Assembly: GCA_902465015.1 (NCBI GenBank)
Contig: CABQLK010000003.1
Span: 1-64,000 of the forward strand
Direction of reading: 5' to 3'
DNA length: 64,000 nt
From: an uncultured Collinsella sp.
Lineage (GTDB): Bacteria > Actinomycetota > Coriobacteriia > Coriobacteriales > Coriobacteriaceae
Shown in pieces: positions 8,100-16,591 of the stretch; position 1 is the stretch's first letter, and each line of letters opens with the position of its first letter. The position numbers and the translations under genes were made by a program. The notes under the pieces were generated by a model. The model was not told the origin of the DNA and did not search any database. It worked only from the letters and a program-made list of their open reading frames with translations.

Positions 8100-9122
8100 A
8101 TGAGCAAAGAGTGTGTCGAGCAGGTCGAAGGCGCAGGGGCTTCGGTGCCGATGACCGATATATCGAACATTGATGTGCCCGAGGGCACCGACGAGCTCAG
8201 CCGCAACACCCGTCGCGCATGGCGCGACCGCCTGAACAGCGCTTCGACGCGCAAGATGATCACGGGCGTCTTGGCTACGCTGGTGGGCGGTTCGTTTTGG
8301 GGCTTCTCGGGCACCAGCGCGAGTTTTTTGTTCGATACCTACCATGTCGATACGCTGTGGCTTATGAGCGTGCGTCAGATTCTCGCCGGCCTGCTCTTTA
8401 TGGCTGTGGTTGTCACGCGCGACCGCGCACGCCTGGTCAAGCTTTGGACGACGCCCGCTGATCGCAAGCAGCTGCTGCTCTTTACCGCTTTTGGCCTGCT
8501 GTTCAACCAGTTTTGCTATCTTTCGGCCGTGCGCCTGACGAACGCCGGAACCGCGACGGTGCTCCAGTGCCTGCAGCTCGTTATCATCATGGGCTACGCC
8601 TGCGTGACCGATCGCCGCATGCCGCGTACTCGCGAAGTCATCGGCATTGGCCTGGCTCTGGGTGGAACCTTTTTAATCGCCACCGGCGGCGACCCCACCA
8701 GCCTGAATATCTCGCCGCTTGGCCTGGCAGCAGGTCTTATGTGTGCGGTCAGCGCCGCGTGTATGGCGGTGATTCCCGCCAAGATCCTGCCCGAATACGG
8801 CAGCCCCATCGTCACGGGCTCGGCAATGCTCACGGCGGGCGTGGTCTCGTGCGTCTTCGTGCAGCCCTGGGCGCATATGCCGGCGCTCGACGCTGCCGGC
8901 ATCGAGGCGCTCGCGGTGTTCGTGGTTATCGGCTCGTTTTTTGCTTACATGCTTTATATGCAGGGCGTTAAGGACATCGGCTCGGTGCGCGCGAGCCTCA
9001 TCGGAACTGTGGAGCCGGTTTCGGCGACCATCACCAGCGCCGTTATGCTGGGGACGGTGTTTTTGCCGACCGACCTTATCGGCTTTGTCATGATCATCGT
9101 GATGATGTTCCTCACGGTGTAG
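8100..9122 (+). CDS. EamA/DMT-family transporter
   Basis: Protein of 340 residues. After a polar, charged N-terminal tail of about 50 residues come some ten hydrophobic helices arranged as two EamA repeats, including the typical FNQFCYLSAVRLTNAGTATVL segment in the first and the GVKDIGSVRASLIGTVEPV segment in the second. The family moves metabolites such as amino acids or other small molecules; the substrate cannot be told. GGGGGAG directly upstream supports the start. The long hydrophilic tail is longer than in many relatives. Confidence 0.85.
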   Translation: MSKECVEQVEGAGASVPMTDISNIDVPEGTDELSRNTRRAWRDRLNSASTRKMITGVLATLVGGSFWGFSGTSASFLFDTYHVDTLWLMSVRQILAGLLFMAVVVTRDRARLVKLWTTPADRKQLLLFTAFGLLFNQFCYLSAVRLTNAGTATVLQCLQLVIIMGYACVTDRRMPRTREVIGIGLALGGTFLIATGGDPTSLNISPLGLAAGLMCAVSAACMAVIPAKILPEYGSPIVTGSAMLTAGVVSCVFVQPWAHMPALDAAGIEALAVFVVIGSFFAYMLYMQGVKDIGSVRASLIGTVEPVSATITSAVMLGTVFLPTDLIGFVMIIVMMFLTV

Positions 9123-9271
9123 CTAGCGCCGCCGCCAAGACAGAAAAGGTGTTGTGCCGCATTTTCGCCAATTGATGTCCGTGTCTGGAGTTTAGCTGTC
9201 GATGCTCAAAATGCCATAAACTAGTAACGTTATGGACTTTTTCATTGCGACTCAATTGCGAGGATTTCTTT

Positions 9272-11584
9272 ATGGCTGGTAATCACTTTAAGGGCAGCGA
9301 TAGCGGCCGCCCTGCAGTTCCGCCGCGTCCGAACGGGGCTGGTAAGGCCGGCACGCCGGGCGGCGCTGGACAGGGCGGTTCCGGTAAGCGCGTGTCCCCG
9401 GGCGAGACGGCGATGTTTACCGCTCTGTACGAGCAGTCTCAAAAGGCAAAAAAGACCGGCCGTGCAAGAGGAAATGTCTTTGCGGACGGTGCAACCTCCA
9501 CGTCGCAGCCGAGCGGGGCTCCTTCGGTACCCGCGAACAACGCGGGTGCTGCCAACGCCGCGAATGGCGCCGGCAACGTTAATGCCGGCAAGGCCGCCAA
9601 CAATACTCCCTCTGCCGGTGGCGCGGGGCTTACGGGTAACCTTGGCACGATTTACACCGGCGCCTCCGAGACTGGCACGTTCGCCCGCCTGGATGATAGC
9701 GGTGCCGAGTTTGCGGGCTCGGGTTCCAAGGAAGATTATTACGATTTTGGTTTGAACTACGGTAGCGACGCTTCGTCGAGTTCGACCTCTGACGGTCTGG
9801 TCCGTCATCGCCATCGCAAGGGCGAGCGCAAAAAGCGTCACACCGGCGCCATTATTGCCGCTGTAGTCGCGGTGCTTCTCGTTGTGCTTGGCGCAAGCGG
9901 CTTTATGCTGCTTAACTCGGCAAAGACCGTAAAGAGCGAAGCGAAGGAGGCTGTCGAGATCGTCGGTGGCCTTAAGGACAAGGTCACGTCGGGCGATTTT
10001 TCGACGCTGCCTGACGACGCGAAGAAGATCGATGAGCTCTGTAACAGCATGAAGGCGGAGACCTCGAGCCCGCTGTGGGCGGCGGCTTCGTTTATCCCGG
10101 TGTATGGCAGCGATATCAATGCGGCCCGCACCATGATTGACGCCCTGTCCGATGTCTCGAGCAATGCGCTGGTTCCCATGGCCGACAACCTCTCGCAGGC
10201 TACGCCCGGCAAGCTGTTCCAGGACGGCATGATTAACGTGTCCGCGCTGCAGGCGGTCGCCGATTCGCTTTCCAGCAGCTCGAAGGTGTTCAAGAGCGCC
10301 AACGAGAAGGTCCAGGGCATTGGCGATACTCATATTTCCCAGGTGACCGAGCTGGTCGATAAGGCCAAGGACGGCTTTGCCACCCTCAACGGTGCGGTTG
10401 ACGCGGCGGAGAAGGTCGCCCCCGTCCTTCCCCAGATGCTCGGCGCCAACGGCCAGACGCGCAACTACCTTATGTACGCCATGAACAACGTCGAGATTCG
10501 TGCCTGCGGCGGCTTTGGCGGTTCGCAGGGCCTGATTTCGGTCACCGACGGTCAGATGTCGATTGGCGAGTTTGTTCCCCGCATTGGACTCAGCGAGGAT
10601 GAGGCGGTCGAGAGCGTCGACGAAGAGGATGAGGCGCTGTTCGGCAACCACAGCAACCTGTACAACTCGGGCAATACCTATTCGCCTGATTGGCCCCGCA
10701 ACTCGCAGCGTGTCGCCGCGCTGTGGAAGTCCCAGTATGGACAGGACGTTGATGGCGTCATCGGTATCGACCCGGTGTTCCTGCAGTATCTGCTGGGCCT
10801 GGTCGGTAACGTGTCACTGCCCGACGGAACGGTTGTCGACGGCACCAACGCCGCAAAGGTCCTCATGCATGATGTGTACTGGAACTATCCGGTCGAGGAG
10901 TCGGACGGCATCTTTGCATCCGTCGCCAGCGCTGCCTTCGACAAGGTCCTTGGCGGTATCGGCGATGTCGATGTTACGAAGCTTGTCAGCGCCGTTGAGC
11001 GCGGTGCCGAAGAGGGCCGTCTGATTGCTTGGATGAGAAACGATGATGAGCAGAATGCCATCAAAGAGACGGGCATTGACGCTTCGCTGCCCGATCCGGA
11101 TGACCCGAGTGCCGATCCTGTTGCCGGCGTTTACTTTAACAACCTGAGCTTCTCCAAGCTCGACTGGTACCTGAACGCCGATACGCAGATTGGCCAGGGC
11201 ATCAAGAACGGTGACGGCACGTGCTCCTATCGCATCACCGTTACCCTGACGAACATCATGACGCAGGAGGAGGCTGGCAAGCTGCCCGACTACGTTGCGG
11301 CGAGCGCACCCGATGCCGCGCGTGACGACGAGCGTCTGAATGTCTCGTTGTTTGCCCCGACGGGCGGCAACATTACTGATCTGACCGTCGAGGGCACCCA
11401 GTTTGGTCTTGGCGCCGCTACGTGGCATGGAATCCCCTTCTATTCGGGCACCGTTGACCTGCATGCTGGCGAGACGACGACGATCACGTATACGCTGACC
11501 ACGTCGGCCGAGGCGGGGGACAAGCCGCTTACGCTGCGTCAGACTCCTACATGCCAGGCGGCTCGCGACAGCGCGTCGGCGTAG
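9272..11584 (+). CDS. DUF4012 membrane-anchored cell-envelope protein
   Basis: Protein of 770 residues. Residues 1-185 are low-complexity (Gly, Ala, Asn, Ser, Pro) and probably disordered in the cytoplasm. A basic stretch (HRHRKGERKKRH) precedes a single membrane helix at about residues 190-215. The rest is extracellular and contains the DUF4012 core (LMYAMNNVEIRACGGFGGSQG near residue 405). The family occurs in Actinobacteria and some Gram-positives, often beside cell-surface polysaccharide genes. GCGAGGA before ATG 9272 sets the start. glmM follows, consistent with an envelope role. Confidence 0.75.
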   Translation: MAGNHFKGSDSGRPAVPPRPNGAGKAGTPGGAGQGGSGKRVSPGETAMFTALYEQSQKAKKTGRARGNVFADGATSTSQPSGAPSVPANNAGAANAANGAGNVNAGKAANNTPSAGGAGLTGNLGTIYTGASETGTFARLDDSGAEFAGSGSKEDYYDFGLNYGSDASSSSTSDGLVRHRHRKGERKKRHTGAIIAAVVAVLLVVLGASGFMLLNSAKTVKSEAKEAVEIVGGLKDKVTSGDFSTLPDDAKKIDELCNSMKAETSSPLWAAASFIPVYGSDINAARTMIDALSDVSSNALVPMADNLSQATPGKLFQDGMINVSALQAVADSLSSSSKVFKSANEKVQGIGDTHISQVTELVDKAKDGFATLNGAVDAAEKVAPVLPQMLGANGQTRNYLMYAMNNVEIRACGGFGGSQGLISVTDGQMSIGEFVPRIGLSEDEAVESVDEEDEALFGNHSNLYNSGNTYSPDWPRNSQRVAALWKSQYGQDVDGVIGIDPVFLQYLLGLVGNVSLPDGTVVDGTNAAKVLMHDVYWNYPVEESDGIFASVASAAFDKVLGGIGDVDVTKLVSAVERGAEEGRLIAWMRNDDEQNAIKETGIDASLPDPDDPSADPVAGVYFNNLSFSKLDWYLNADTQIGQGIKNGDGTCSYRITVTLTNIMTQEEAGKLPDYVAASAPDAARDDERLNVSLFAPTGGNITDLTVEGTQFGLGAATWHGIPFYSGTVDLHAGETTTITYTLTTSAEAGDKPLTLRQTPTCQAARDSASA

Positions 11585-11620
11585 GGTTTTTCTGGTAGCG
11601 CAGATAATCGAGTACCATTT

Positions 11621-11654
11621 TGGGGCGGACAGGCAATCTGTTCGCCCCTATTTT
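11621..11654 (+). terminator. Hairpin between DUF4012 gene and glmM
   Basis: GGGGCGGACAG (11621-11631) pairs with CTGTTCGCCCC (11637-11647) with one G-T pair, followed by TATTTTG. It can end the DUF4012 transcript or act as an attenuator just before the glmM ribosome-binding site. Confidence 0.6.
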
Positions 11655-11667
11655 GTAAGGAGAGCGC

Positions 11668-12999
11668 ATGAAGTACTTTGGCACCGACGGCTTTCGCGGT
11701 GAGGCCAACGTTGGGCTGACGGTAGAGCACGCTTATAAGATTGGCCGTTTTGTGGGCTGGTATTACGGTGCCAACCGCGAGCGCAAGGCACGCGTGATCG
11801 TGGGCAAGGACACGCGTCGCTCGAGTTATATGTTTGAGGCGGCGCTGGTGAGCGGCCTGGTCGCGAGCGGTGCGGACGCCTATATGCTGCACGTGATCCC
11901 CACGCCGGGCGTAGCGCATCAGACCGTGGAAGGCTGCTTCGATTGCGGCATCATGATCAGCGCGAGCCACAACCCGTTTTGCGATAACGGCATTAAGCTC
12001 GTCAACAGCGACGGCTTTAAGATGGACGAGGACGTGCTGGAGCTCATCGAGGACTATATCGATGGCAAGAGCGAGGTGCCGCTGGCCACGGGCAACCACA
12101 TCGGCGCCACGGTGGACTACATGCAGGGTCGCAACCGCTACATTGCTTCGCTCATTGCAAGTGCGAACTTTTCGCTGCAGGGCGTCAAGATCGGTATCGA
12201 CTGCGCCAACGGCTCGGCTTCCTCGGTGGCCAAGCCGGTGTTTGACGCGCTCGGTGCCGACGTGCGCGTGATCAATGCCGCGCCCGATGGCTTTAACATC
12301 AACGTCGATTGCGGCTCCACGCATATGGAGCGCCTGCAGCGCCATGTGGTGGAGCAGGGCCTGGACGTGGGTTTTGCCTACGATGGCGATGCCGATCGCT
12401 GCCTGGCCGTGGACGAGCGCGGTCGCGTGGTAGACGGCGATCAGATCCTGTACGTGTGCGGCGTGTATCTGAACAAGCACGGGCGACTCTCGGGCGGTAC
12501 CGTGGTGCCGACGATTGCCAGCAACTTTGGCCTGGTCAAGTCGCTGGAGCTTGCCGGTCTGAGCGCCGTGACCAGCGGTGTGGGCGACCGTCACGTGTAT
12601 GCCAAGATGCGCGAGGGCGGCTACAGCCTGGGTGGCGAGCAGACGGGCCATACGATCTTTGGCGATATCGAGCGCACGGGCGACGGCATTATGACCTCGC
12701 TGCGCGTGATGGAAGTGATTCGTGCCGAGCGTGAGACGCTCTCGCAGCTCACGGCTCCGTGCAAGCTGCTGCCGCAGGCGCAGGTGGCCGTGCACGTGGC
12801 GGACAAGGACGCCGCGCTCGAGAACATGGGCGTGCAGAACGCCATCGCCGAGGCCGAGGCGTCGCTGGCGGGCGAGGGCCGCGTGCTCGTACGCAAGAGC
12901 GGAACCGAGTCGGTTATCCGCGTGCTGGCCGAGGCGCCCGACCAAGCATCCGCCGATGCCGCCATGAAGCGCATCGCCGCCGCGCTCGAGGCTTTATAG
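11668..12999 (+). CDS. glmM: Phosphoglucosamine mutase
   Basis: Converts glucosamine 6-phosphate to glucosamine 1-phosphate for UDP-GlcNAc and peptidoglycan synthesis. At 443 residues it has standard GlmM length. The catalytic phosphoserine loop ISASHNP holds Ser100, the metal-binding DGDADR is at 239-244, the sugar-binding GGEQTGH follows, and the C-terminal phosphate-binding RKSGTES motif is intact. AAGGAGAG precedes the ATG. It is transcribed alone or with the upstream DUF4012 gene. Confidence 0.96.
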   Translation: MKYFGTDGFRGEANVGLTVEHAYKIGRFVGWYYGANRERKARVIVGKDTRRSSYMFEAALVSGLVASGADAYMLHVIPTPGVAHQTVEGCFDCGIMISASHNPFCDNGIKLVNSDGFKMDEDVLELIEDYIDGKSEVPLATGNHIGATVDYMQGRNRYIASLIASANFSLQGVKIGIDCANGSASSVAKPVFDALGADVRVINAAPDGFNINVDCGSTHMERLQRHVVEQGLDVGFAYDGDADRCLAVDERGRVVDGDQILYVCGVYLNKHGRLSGGTVVPTIASNFGLVKSLELAGLSAVTSGVGDRHVYAKMREGGYSLGGEQTGHTIFGDIERTGDGIMTSLRVMEVIRAERETLSQLTAPCKLLPQAQVAVHVADKDAALENMGVQNAIAEAEASLAGEGRVLVRKSGTESVIRVLAEAPDQASADAAMKRIAAALEAL

Positions 13000-13026
13000 T
13001 TACGCGGTTTTACCAAACCGCGTAAC
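12999..13026. repeat. Perfect 12-bp inverted repeat at the glmM stop
   Basis: GTTACGCGGTTT and AAACCGCGTAAC are separated by TACC. The repeat begins on the last base of the glmM stop codon and has no T-run, so it is more likely an mRNA-stabilising hairpin than a classical terminator. Confidence 0.6.
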
Positions 13027-13074
13027 TGCTCGACGCTGCAAACGGCCCCAAGCGGCAATCTGACGTTCAATTTC

Positions 13075-13110
13075 AAGGGTGCGACCAGAGGGTCAGCGCC
13101 CTTTCATTTC
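13075..13110 (+). terminator. Possible terminator of glmM
   Basis: AAGGGTGCGACC can fold with GGTCAGCGCCCTT over a 3-4 base loop with one bulge, followed by TTTCATTT. Confidence 0.35.
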
Positions 13111-13172
13111 ACGTCACCTTGCTCGCTTAGGGTCGTTTTCGCTGACGTTGCCAAGACATTAGCGTCAACGAA

Positions 13173-13202
13173 CTAGTCATTGGGTACCTAGTTATTGGGT
13201 GA
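13173..13202. repeat. Tandem 15-bp duplication
   Basis: CTAGTCATTGGGTAC (13173-13187) is followed directly by CTAGTTATTGGGTGA, differing at three positions. It sits between the convergent glmM and M32 genes and abuts the M32 terminator. Confidence 0.6.
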
Positions 13203-13243
13203 AAAAAGGGGACGCTGCGGATTGGTTCCGCGGCGTCCCCTTT
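13202..13243 (-). terminator. Terminator of the M32 carboxypeptidase gene
   Basis: On the minus strand GGGGACGC with GCGTCCCC forms a long stem extended inwards by CGCGG/CCGCAG-type pairs, followed by six T. Confidence 0.8.
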
Positions 13244-13265
13244 GCGTTGGCGTGTCGCCTAAGCT

Positions 13266-14849
13266 TTACAGCTCGTAGAGCGTGGTGAACTTGTCCTGCA
13301 GGTAGCTGCAGTAGTAGCGGGCATCGAACGCCATGCCGCAGGCGCCCTTGATGAGTTCCGGTGCGTCCTTGGCGCGTCCCCACTGCCAAATGCGCTCGCC
13401 CAGCCACGCGCGGACGGGCGACAGGTCGCCGCTCGCGCAGGCGCCGGTAAGGTCGACGCCGTCGCGGCACATGGCCGGCACAAACATGGCGTCGTAGGCG
13501 CTGCCCAGCGCATAGGTGGGGAAGTAGCCAAACGAACCGCCGCTCCAGTGCGTATCCTGCAGGCAGCCGTGCGTGTCGTCGGGAACCGGAATGCCCAGGT
13601 ACTCATTCATGAAGCGGTTCCAAAGCGCGGGGATGTCCTTGGCCGTGGCCTCGCCGGCAAACAGCATGCGCTCAATCTCGTAGCGCACCATAACGTGCAG
13701 CGGATAGGTGAGCTCGTCGGCCTCGGTGCGGATCAACGACGGCTGCGCGATGTTCACGGCGCGGTAGAGCGTGTCCTCGTCTACGTTGCCGTAGACCTCG
13801 GGCGCGTGGCGGCGCAGCACCTCGAGCAGCGGTCCCATAAAGGCACGGCTGCGGCCCACGGTGTTCTCAAAGAAGCGGCTCTGGCTCTCGTGGATGCCCA
13901 TGGAGGTGCCGCCCTCCAGGCAGGTGCGCGCATAGGCGGGATTGACGCCCAGCTCGTACATGGTGTGCCCCGCCTCGTGGATGATGCTGTAGACGTTGGA
14001 GATGCAATCGTCCTCGTAGATGTGTGTCGCGATGCGCGCGTCACCCACGGCAAAGCCCTCGCTAAACGGGTGCTCGGTAAAGGCAAGCGTGGTGTCGTCC
14101 AGGTTCAGGCCGACGAGCTTCATCAGGTCGAAGCTCATGGCGCGCTGGGCGGCCTCGGGCACGCGGGCGTGCAAAAAGTCGGCATCGGGCTGCTGGCCGC
14201 GCTCGCCGATGGCGTGCACGAGCGGCACGACCGTGGCCTTGACCTCCTCGCAAAACGCGTCGAAGCTCTCGGCAGAAAGGCCGCGCTCGTACTGGTCGAG
14301 CCAAACGTCGTATGGGTCGCGCTTGGGGTCCATGAGTTCGGCCTGATGCTTAAGTTGGGCGACGATTCTATCCACATAGGGCTCAAAGCTCGCCCAGTCG
14401 TTGGCCGTCTTGGCCTTGTGCCACACGGCGTCGGCCTCGCAGGTGAGCCTGGTCCAGGCTTCGGCCTCCTCGGTAGGAATAACGCTTGCCTCGCGCTGGT
14501 CGCGGCTGAGCACGCGGATCTCGTCGAGCAGCTGCGGGTCTTCGATCTTTCCGCCCGCGACCGTCTCGCGCGCGAGAGAGCGCACGAGTTCAACGGACTT
14601 TTTGCTGGTCAGGAGCTTGTGATGTTCGCCGGCAAGGGTACCCATAGCATCGGCGCGGGCCGCGGCTCCGTTGGCGGGGGCAATCGTCGCGCCATCGAAC
14701 TCGGCAATCTTGAGCAGGTACTCGCGGGTCCACAGTTTGCCTTCGAGTTTGCGGAGCTTTTTGACGGCCTTGTCGACTTTAGCGGCCTTGACGCCCTTGG
14801 CGGCCTTTGCCACGGCGGCCTGGGCCTTCTTATCGAGTTTCTTTCCCAT
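13266..14849 (-). CDS. M32-family metallocarboxypeptidase (carboxypeptidase Taq type)
   Basis: Zinc carboxypeptidase that trims residues from peptide C-termini in the cytoplasm. The HEAGH zinc motif lies near residues 290-294, and the family segments GIHESQSRFFEN and HVMVRYEIER follow. The 527-residue length is slightly above the usual 490-510 because of an N-terminal Lys/Ala-rich extension of about 35 residues. It stands alone, ends in its own terminator, and diverges from the pheST leader. Confidence 0.9.
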   Translation of the reverse strand: MGKKLDKKAQAAVAKAAKGVKAAKVDKAVKKLRKLEGKLWTREYLLKIAEFDGATIAPANGAAARADAMGTLAGEHHKLLTSKKSVELVRSLARETVAGGKIEDPQLLDEIRVLSRDQREASVIPTEEAEAWTRLTCEADAVWHKAKTANDWASFEPYVDRIVAQLKHQAELMDPKRDPYDVWLDQYERGLSAESFDAFCEEVKATVVPLVHAIGERGQQPDADFLHARVPEAAQRAMSFDLMKLVGLNLDDTTLAFTEHPFSEGFAVGDARIATHIYEDDCISNVYSIIHEAGHTMYELGVNPAYARTCLEGGTSMGIHESQSRFFENTVGRSRAFMGPLLEVLRRHAPEVYGNVDEDTLYRAVNIAQPSLIRTEADELTYPLHVMVRYEIERMLFAGEATAKDIPALWNRFMNEYLGIPVPDDTHGCLQDTHWSGGSFGYFPTYALGSAYDAMFVPAMCRDGVDLTGACASGDLSPVRAWLGERIWQWGRAKDAPELIKGACGMAFDARYYCSYLQDKFTTLYEL

Positions 14850-14983
14850 ACCGTATCCTTAATCTCGCAGGCCGAGCGCCGCAGGCGGGTGCGCGGCCAA
14901 TTTGCACAGCTACCTGCCTTGTACCCAGCGCGAACAAAACGGAACGCGGCGATGCGCTCGCGAAATGTGTTATCCTATAGCCC

Positions 14984-15267
14984 AATGCGTTGACGGAGAG
15001 GGTTTTGCCCGCCGCGTCGCCGGCAAGAGAGGGAAGGTCATGGGCTGCAAGCCTTCCTGCGGTGGCAAGGGCCAAGCGTTCACTTCCGAGCAGCGACCTC
15101 AACGGGCGCGCGGCCAGCGGCGGCGAAGCCCCAGTAGGGAAGCCGTGAGCCTCGCGACAAGGGGCAAAGAGTGGGCGCGGCGGGCCAGACATCCGTCGGG
15201 TCAAACAAGGTGGTACCGCGGAATTCAACCGTCCTTGGGCAATGCACATGCCCGAGGGCGGTTTTTT
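14984..15267 (+). promoter_or_regulatory. T-box leader of pheST
   Basis: Between the M32 gene and pheS lies a folded leader with the T-box antiterminator core AAGGTGGTACCGCGG at 15207-15221. It is followed by a terminator: 15229-15241 pairs with 15249-15261 (CCGTCC/GGGCGG outer part) before six T. Uncharged tRNA-Phe should stabilise the antiterminator. The most likely specifier is TTC at 15079-15081, followed by A as is usual. The 5' limit of stem I is approximate. Confidence 0.85.
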
Positions 15268-15352
15268 GTTACCGAACCGGGCCGCGCATCCGCAGCATCG
15301 GGCGGCGTCAGCCGTCCCGGGGTGCGGATGCGCGAGAGACGAAAGGGAAGAC

Positions 15353-16429
15353 ATGAGTCTGATTGATGATCTGGTCAAACTCGAGGAAGAGGCCAAGGAG
15401 CTCGTCACTAGCGCCGACGACGCCGCAAAGCTCGAGGCCGCGCGCGTTGAGCTGCTCGGCCGCAAGGGCCGCATCACCGGCCTGATGCGCATGATGGGCA
15501 AGCTCGCCCCCGAGGATCGTCCCGTGATGGGCAAGCGCGCCAACGAGATGCGCCGGCTGATCGAGGGCATGCTCGACGAGCGCACCACCGAGATGAAGGC
15601 CGCCGCCCTCAAACACGCACTCGAGCACGATGCCGTCGACATCACGCTGCCGGGCATCCGTCCGCAGATCGGCCACCAGCACCTGATCAAGCAGATCATC
15701 GAGGAGGCCGAGGACATCTTCTGCGGCATCGGCTACACCGTCGAGTCCGGCCCCATGGTCGACACCTCCTACTACAACTTCACCGCGCTCAACGCCCCCA
15801 TGGATCACCCGAGCCGTTCGGCCCGCGATACCTTCTACGTGGTCGACAACAACCCCGGCAGCGTCGCGCACCCCGAGGCTCATGCCCACGGCGAGTCCGA
15901 CGTGCTGCTGCGCACCCAGACCTCGGGCGTGCAAATCCACACCATGGAGTCGCAAAAGCCGCCCATCTACATGATCTGCCCGGGCACCGTCTATCGTCCC
16001 GACACGGCCGACGCCTGCCACCTGCCGCAGTTCAACCAGATCGAAGGCCTGGTCGTCGACGAGGGCATCACCTTTGGCGATCTTAAGGGCACGCTCGACT
16101 ACTTTGTTAAGTGCATGTTTGGCGAGGACCGCAAGACGCGTTATCGCCCGCATTTCTTCCCCTTCACCGAGCCTTCCTGCGAGGTGGACGTGAGCTGCCA
16201 CGTGTGCGGCGGCAAGGGCTGCAACTTCTGCAAGCACAGCGGCTGGATCGAGATCCTGGGCTGCGGCATGGTCGACCCCAACGTCCTGATCAACTGCGGC
16301 ATCGACCCCGAGAAGTACACCGGCTTTGCCTTTGGTATTGGCGCCGAGCGCGTCGCGGCACTGCGCTACGACCTGCCCGACCTCAGAACGCTCATGACGG
16401 GCGATATGCGTTTCCTGAACCAATTTTAG
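15353..16429 (+). CDS. pheS: Phenylalanyl-tRNA synthetase alpha subunit
   Basis: Catalytic subunit of the heterotetrameric PheRS. The 358-residue product has an N-terminal coiled coil, the class II motif 2 region (GTVYRPDTADACHLPQFNQIEG) and the motif 3 glycine-rich FGIGAERVAALR near the C-terminus. A four-cysteine insert (CHVCGGKGCNFC) is the zinc-type insertion seen in Firmicutes PheS. The start at 15353 is set by a purine-rich GAAAGGGAAG and by family length. Regulated by the T-box upstream and linked to pheT. Confidence 0.96.
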   Translation: MSLIDDLVKLEEEAKELVTSADDAAKLEAARVELLGRKGRITGLMRMMGKLAPEDRPVMGKRANEMRRLIEGMLDERTTEMKAAALKHALEHDAVDITLPGIRPQIGHQHLIKQIIEEAEDIFCGIGYTVESGPMVDTSYYNFTALNAPMDHPSRSARDTFYVVDNNPGSVAHPEAHAHGESDVLLRTQTSGVQIHTMESQKPPIYMICPGTVYRPDTADACHLPQFNQIEGLVVDEGITFGDLKGTLDYFVKCMFGEDRKTRYRPHFFPFTEPSCEVDVSCHVCGGKGCNFCKHSGWIEILGCGMVDPNVLINCGIDPEKYTGFAFGIGAERVAALRYDLPDLRTLMTGDMRFLNQF

Positions 16430-16435
16430 GCTTGC

Positions 16436-16522
16436 CCAGGCACCCCATCTTGGCGTTCAAACCGTCGCTCGCGTACCTTTAGTACGCGTCGCTCCTCTTT
16501 CACGCCAACCTGGGGCACCTGG
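16436..16522. repeat. Long imperfect palindrome between pheS and pheT
   Basis: The outer arms 16436-16456 and 16502-16522 are about 17/21 complementary (CCAGG/CCTGG, CCCCA/TGGGG, TTGGCGT/ACGCCAA). The centre is CGTAC-CTTTA-GTACG at 16472-16486, flanked by two direct copies of GTCGCTC. There is no T-run, so the mRNA would carry a stable cruciform-like hairpin without obvious termination. Confidence 0.6.
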
Positions 16523-16591
16523 ACAACCCTAAGGCGAACGTCTTCATTTGATACCCCTCCCTTTGCGGAGATTAAGAACTAGGAGAGCTAC

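Noticed and set aside
9242..10651. Long open frame on the minus strand
   Set aside because: It lies antisense to the DUF4012 gene, has no ribosome-binding site and an implausible composition; it is a product of GC-rich codon bias.
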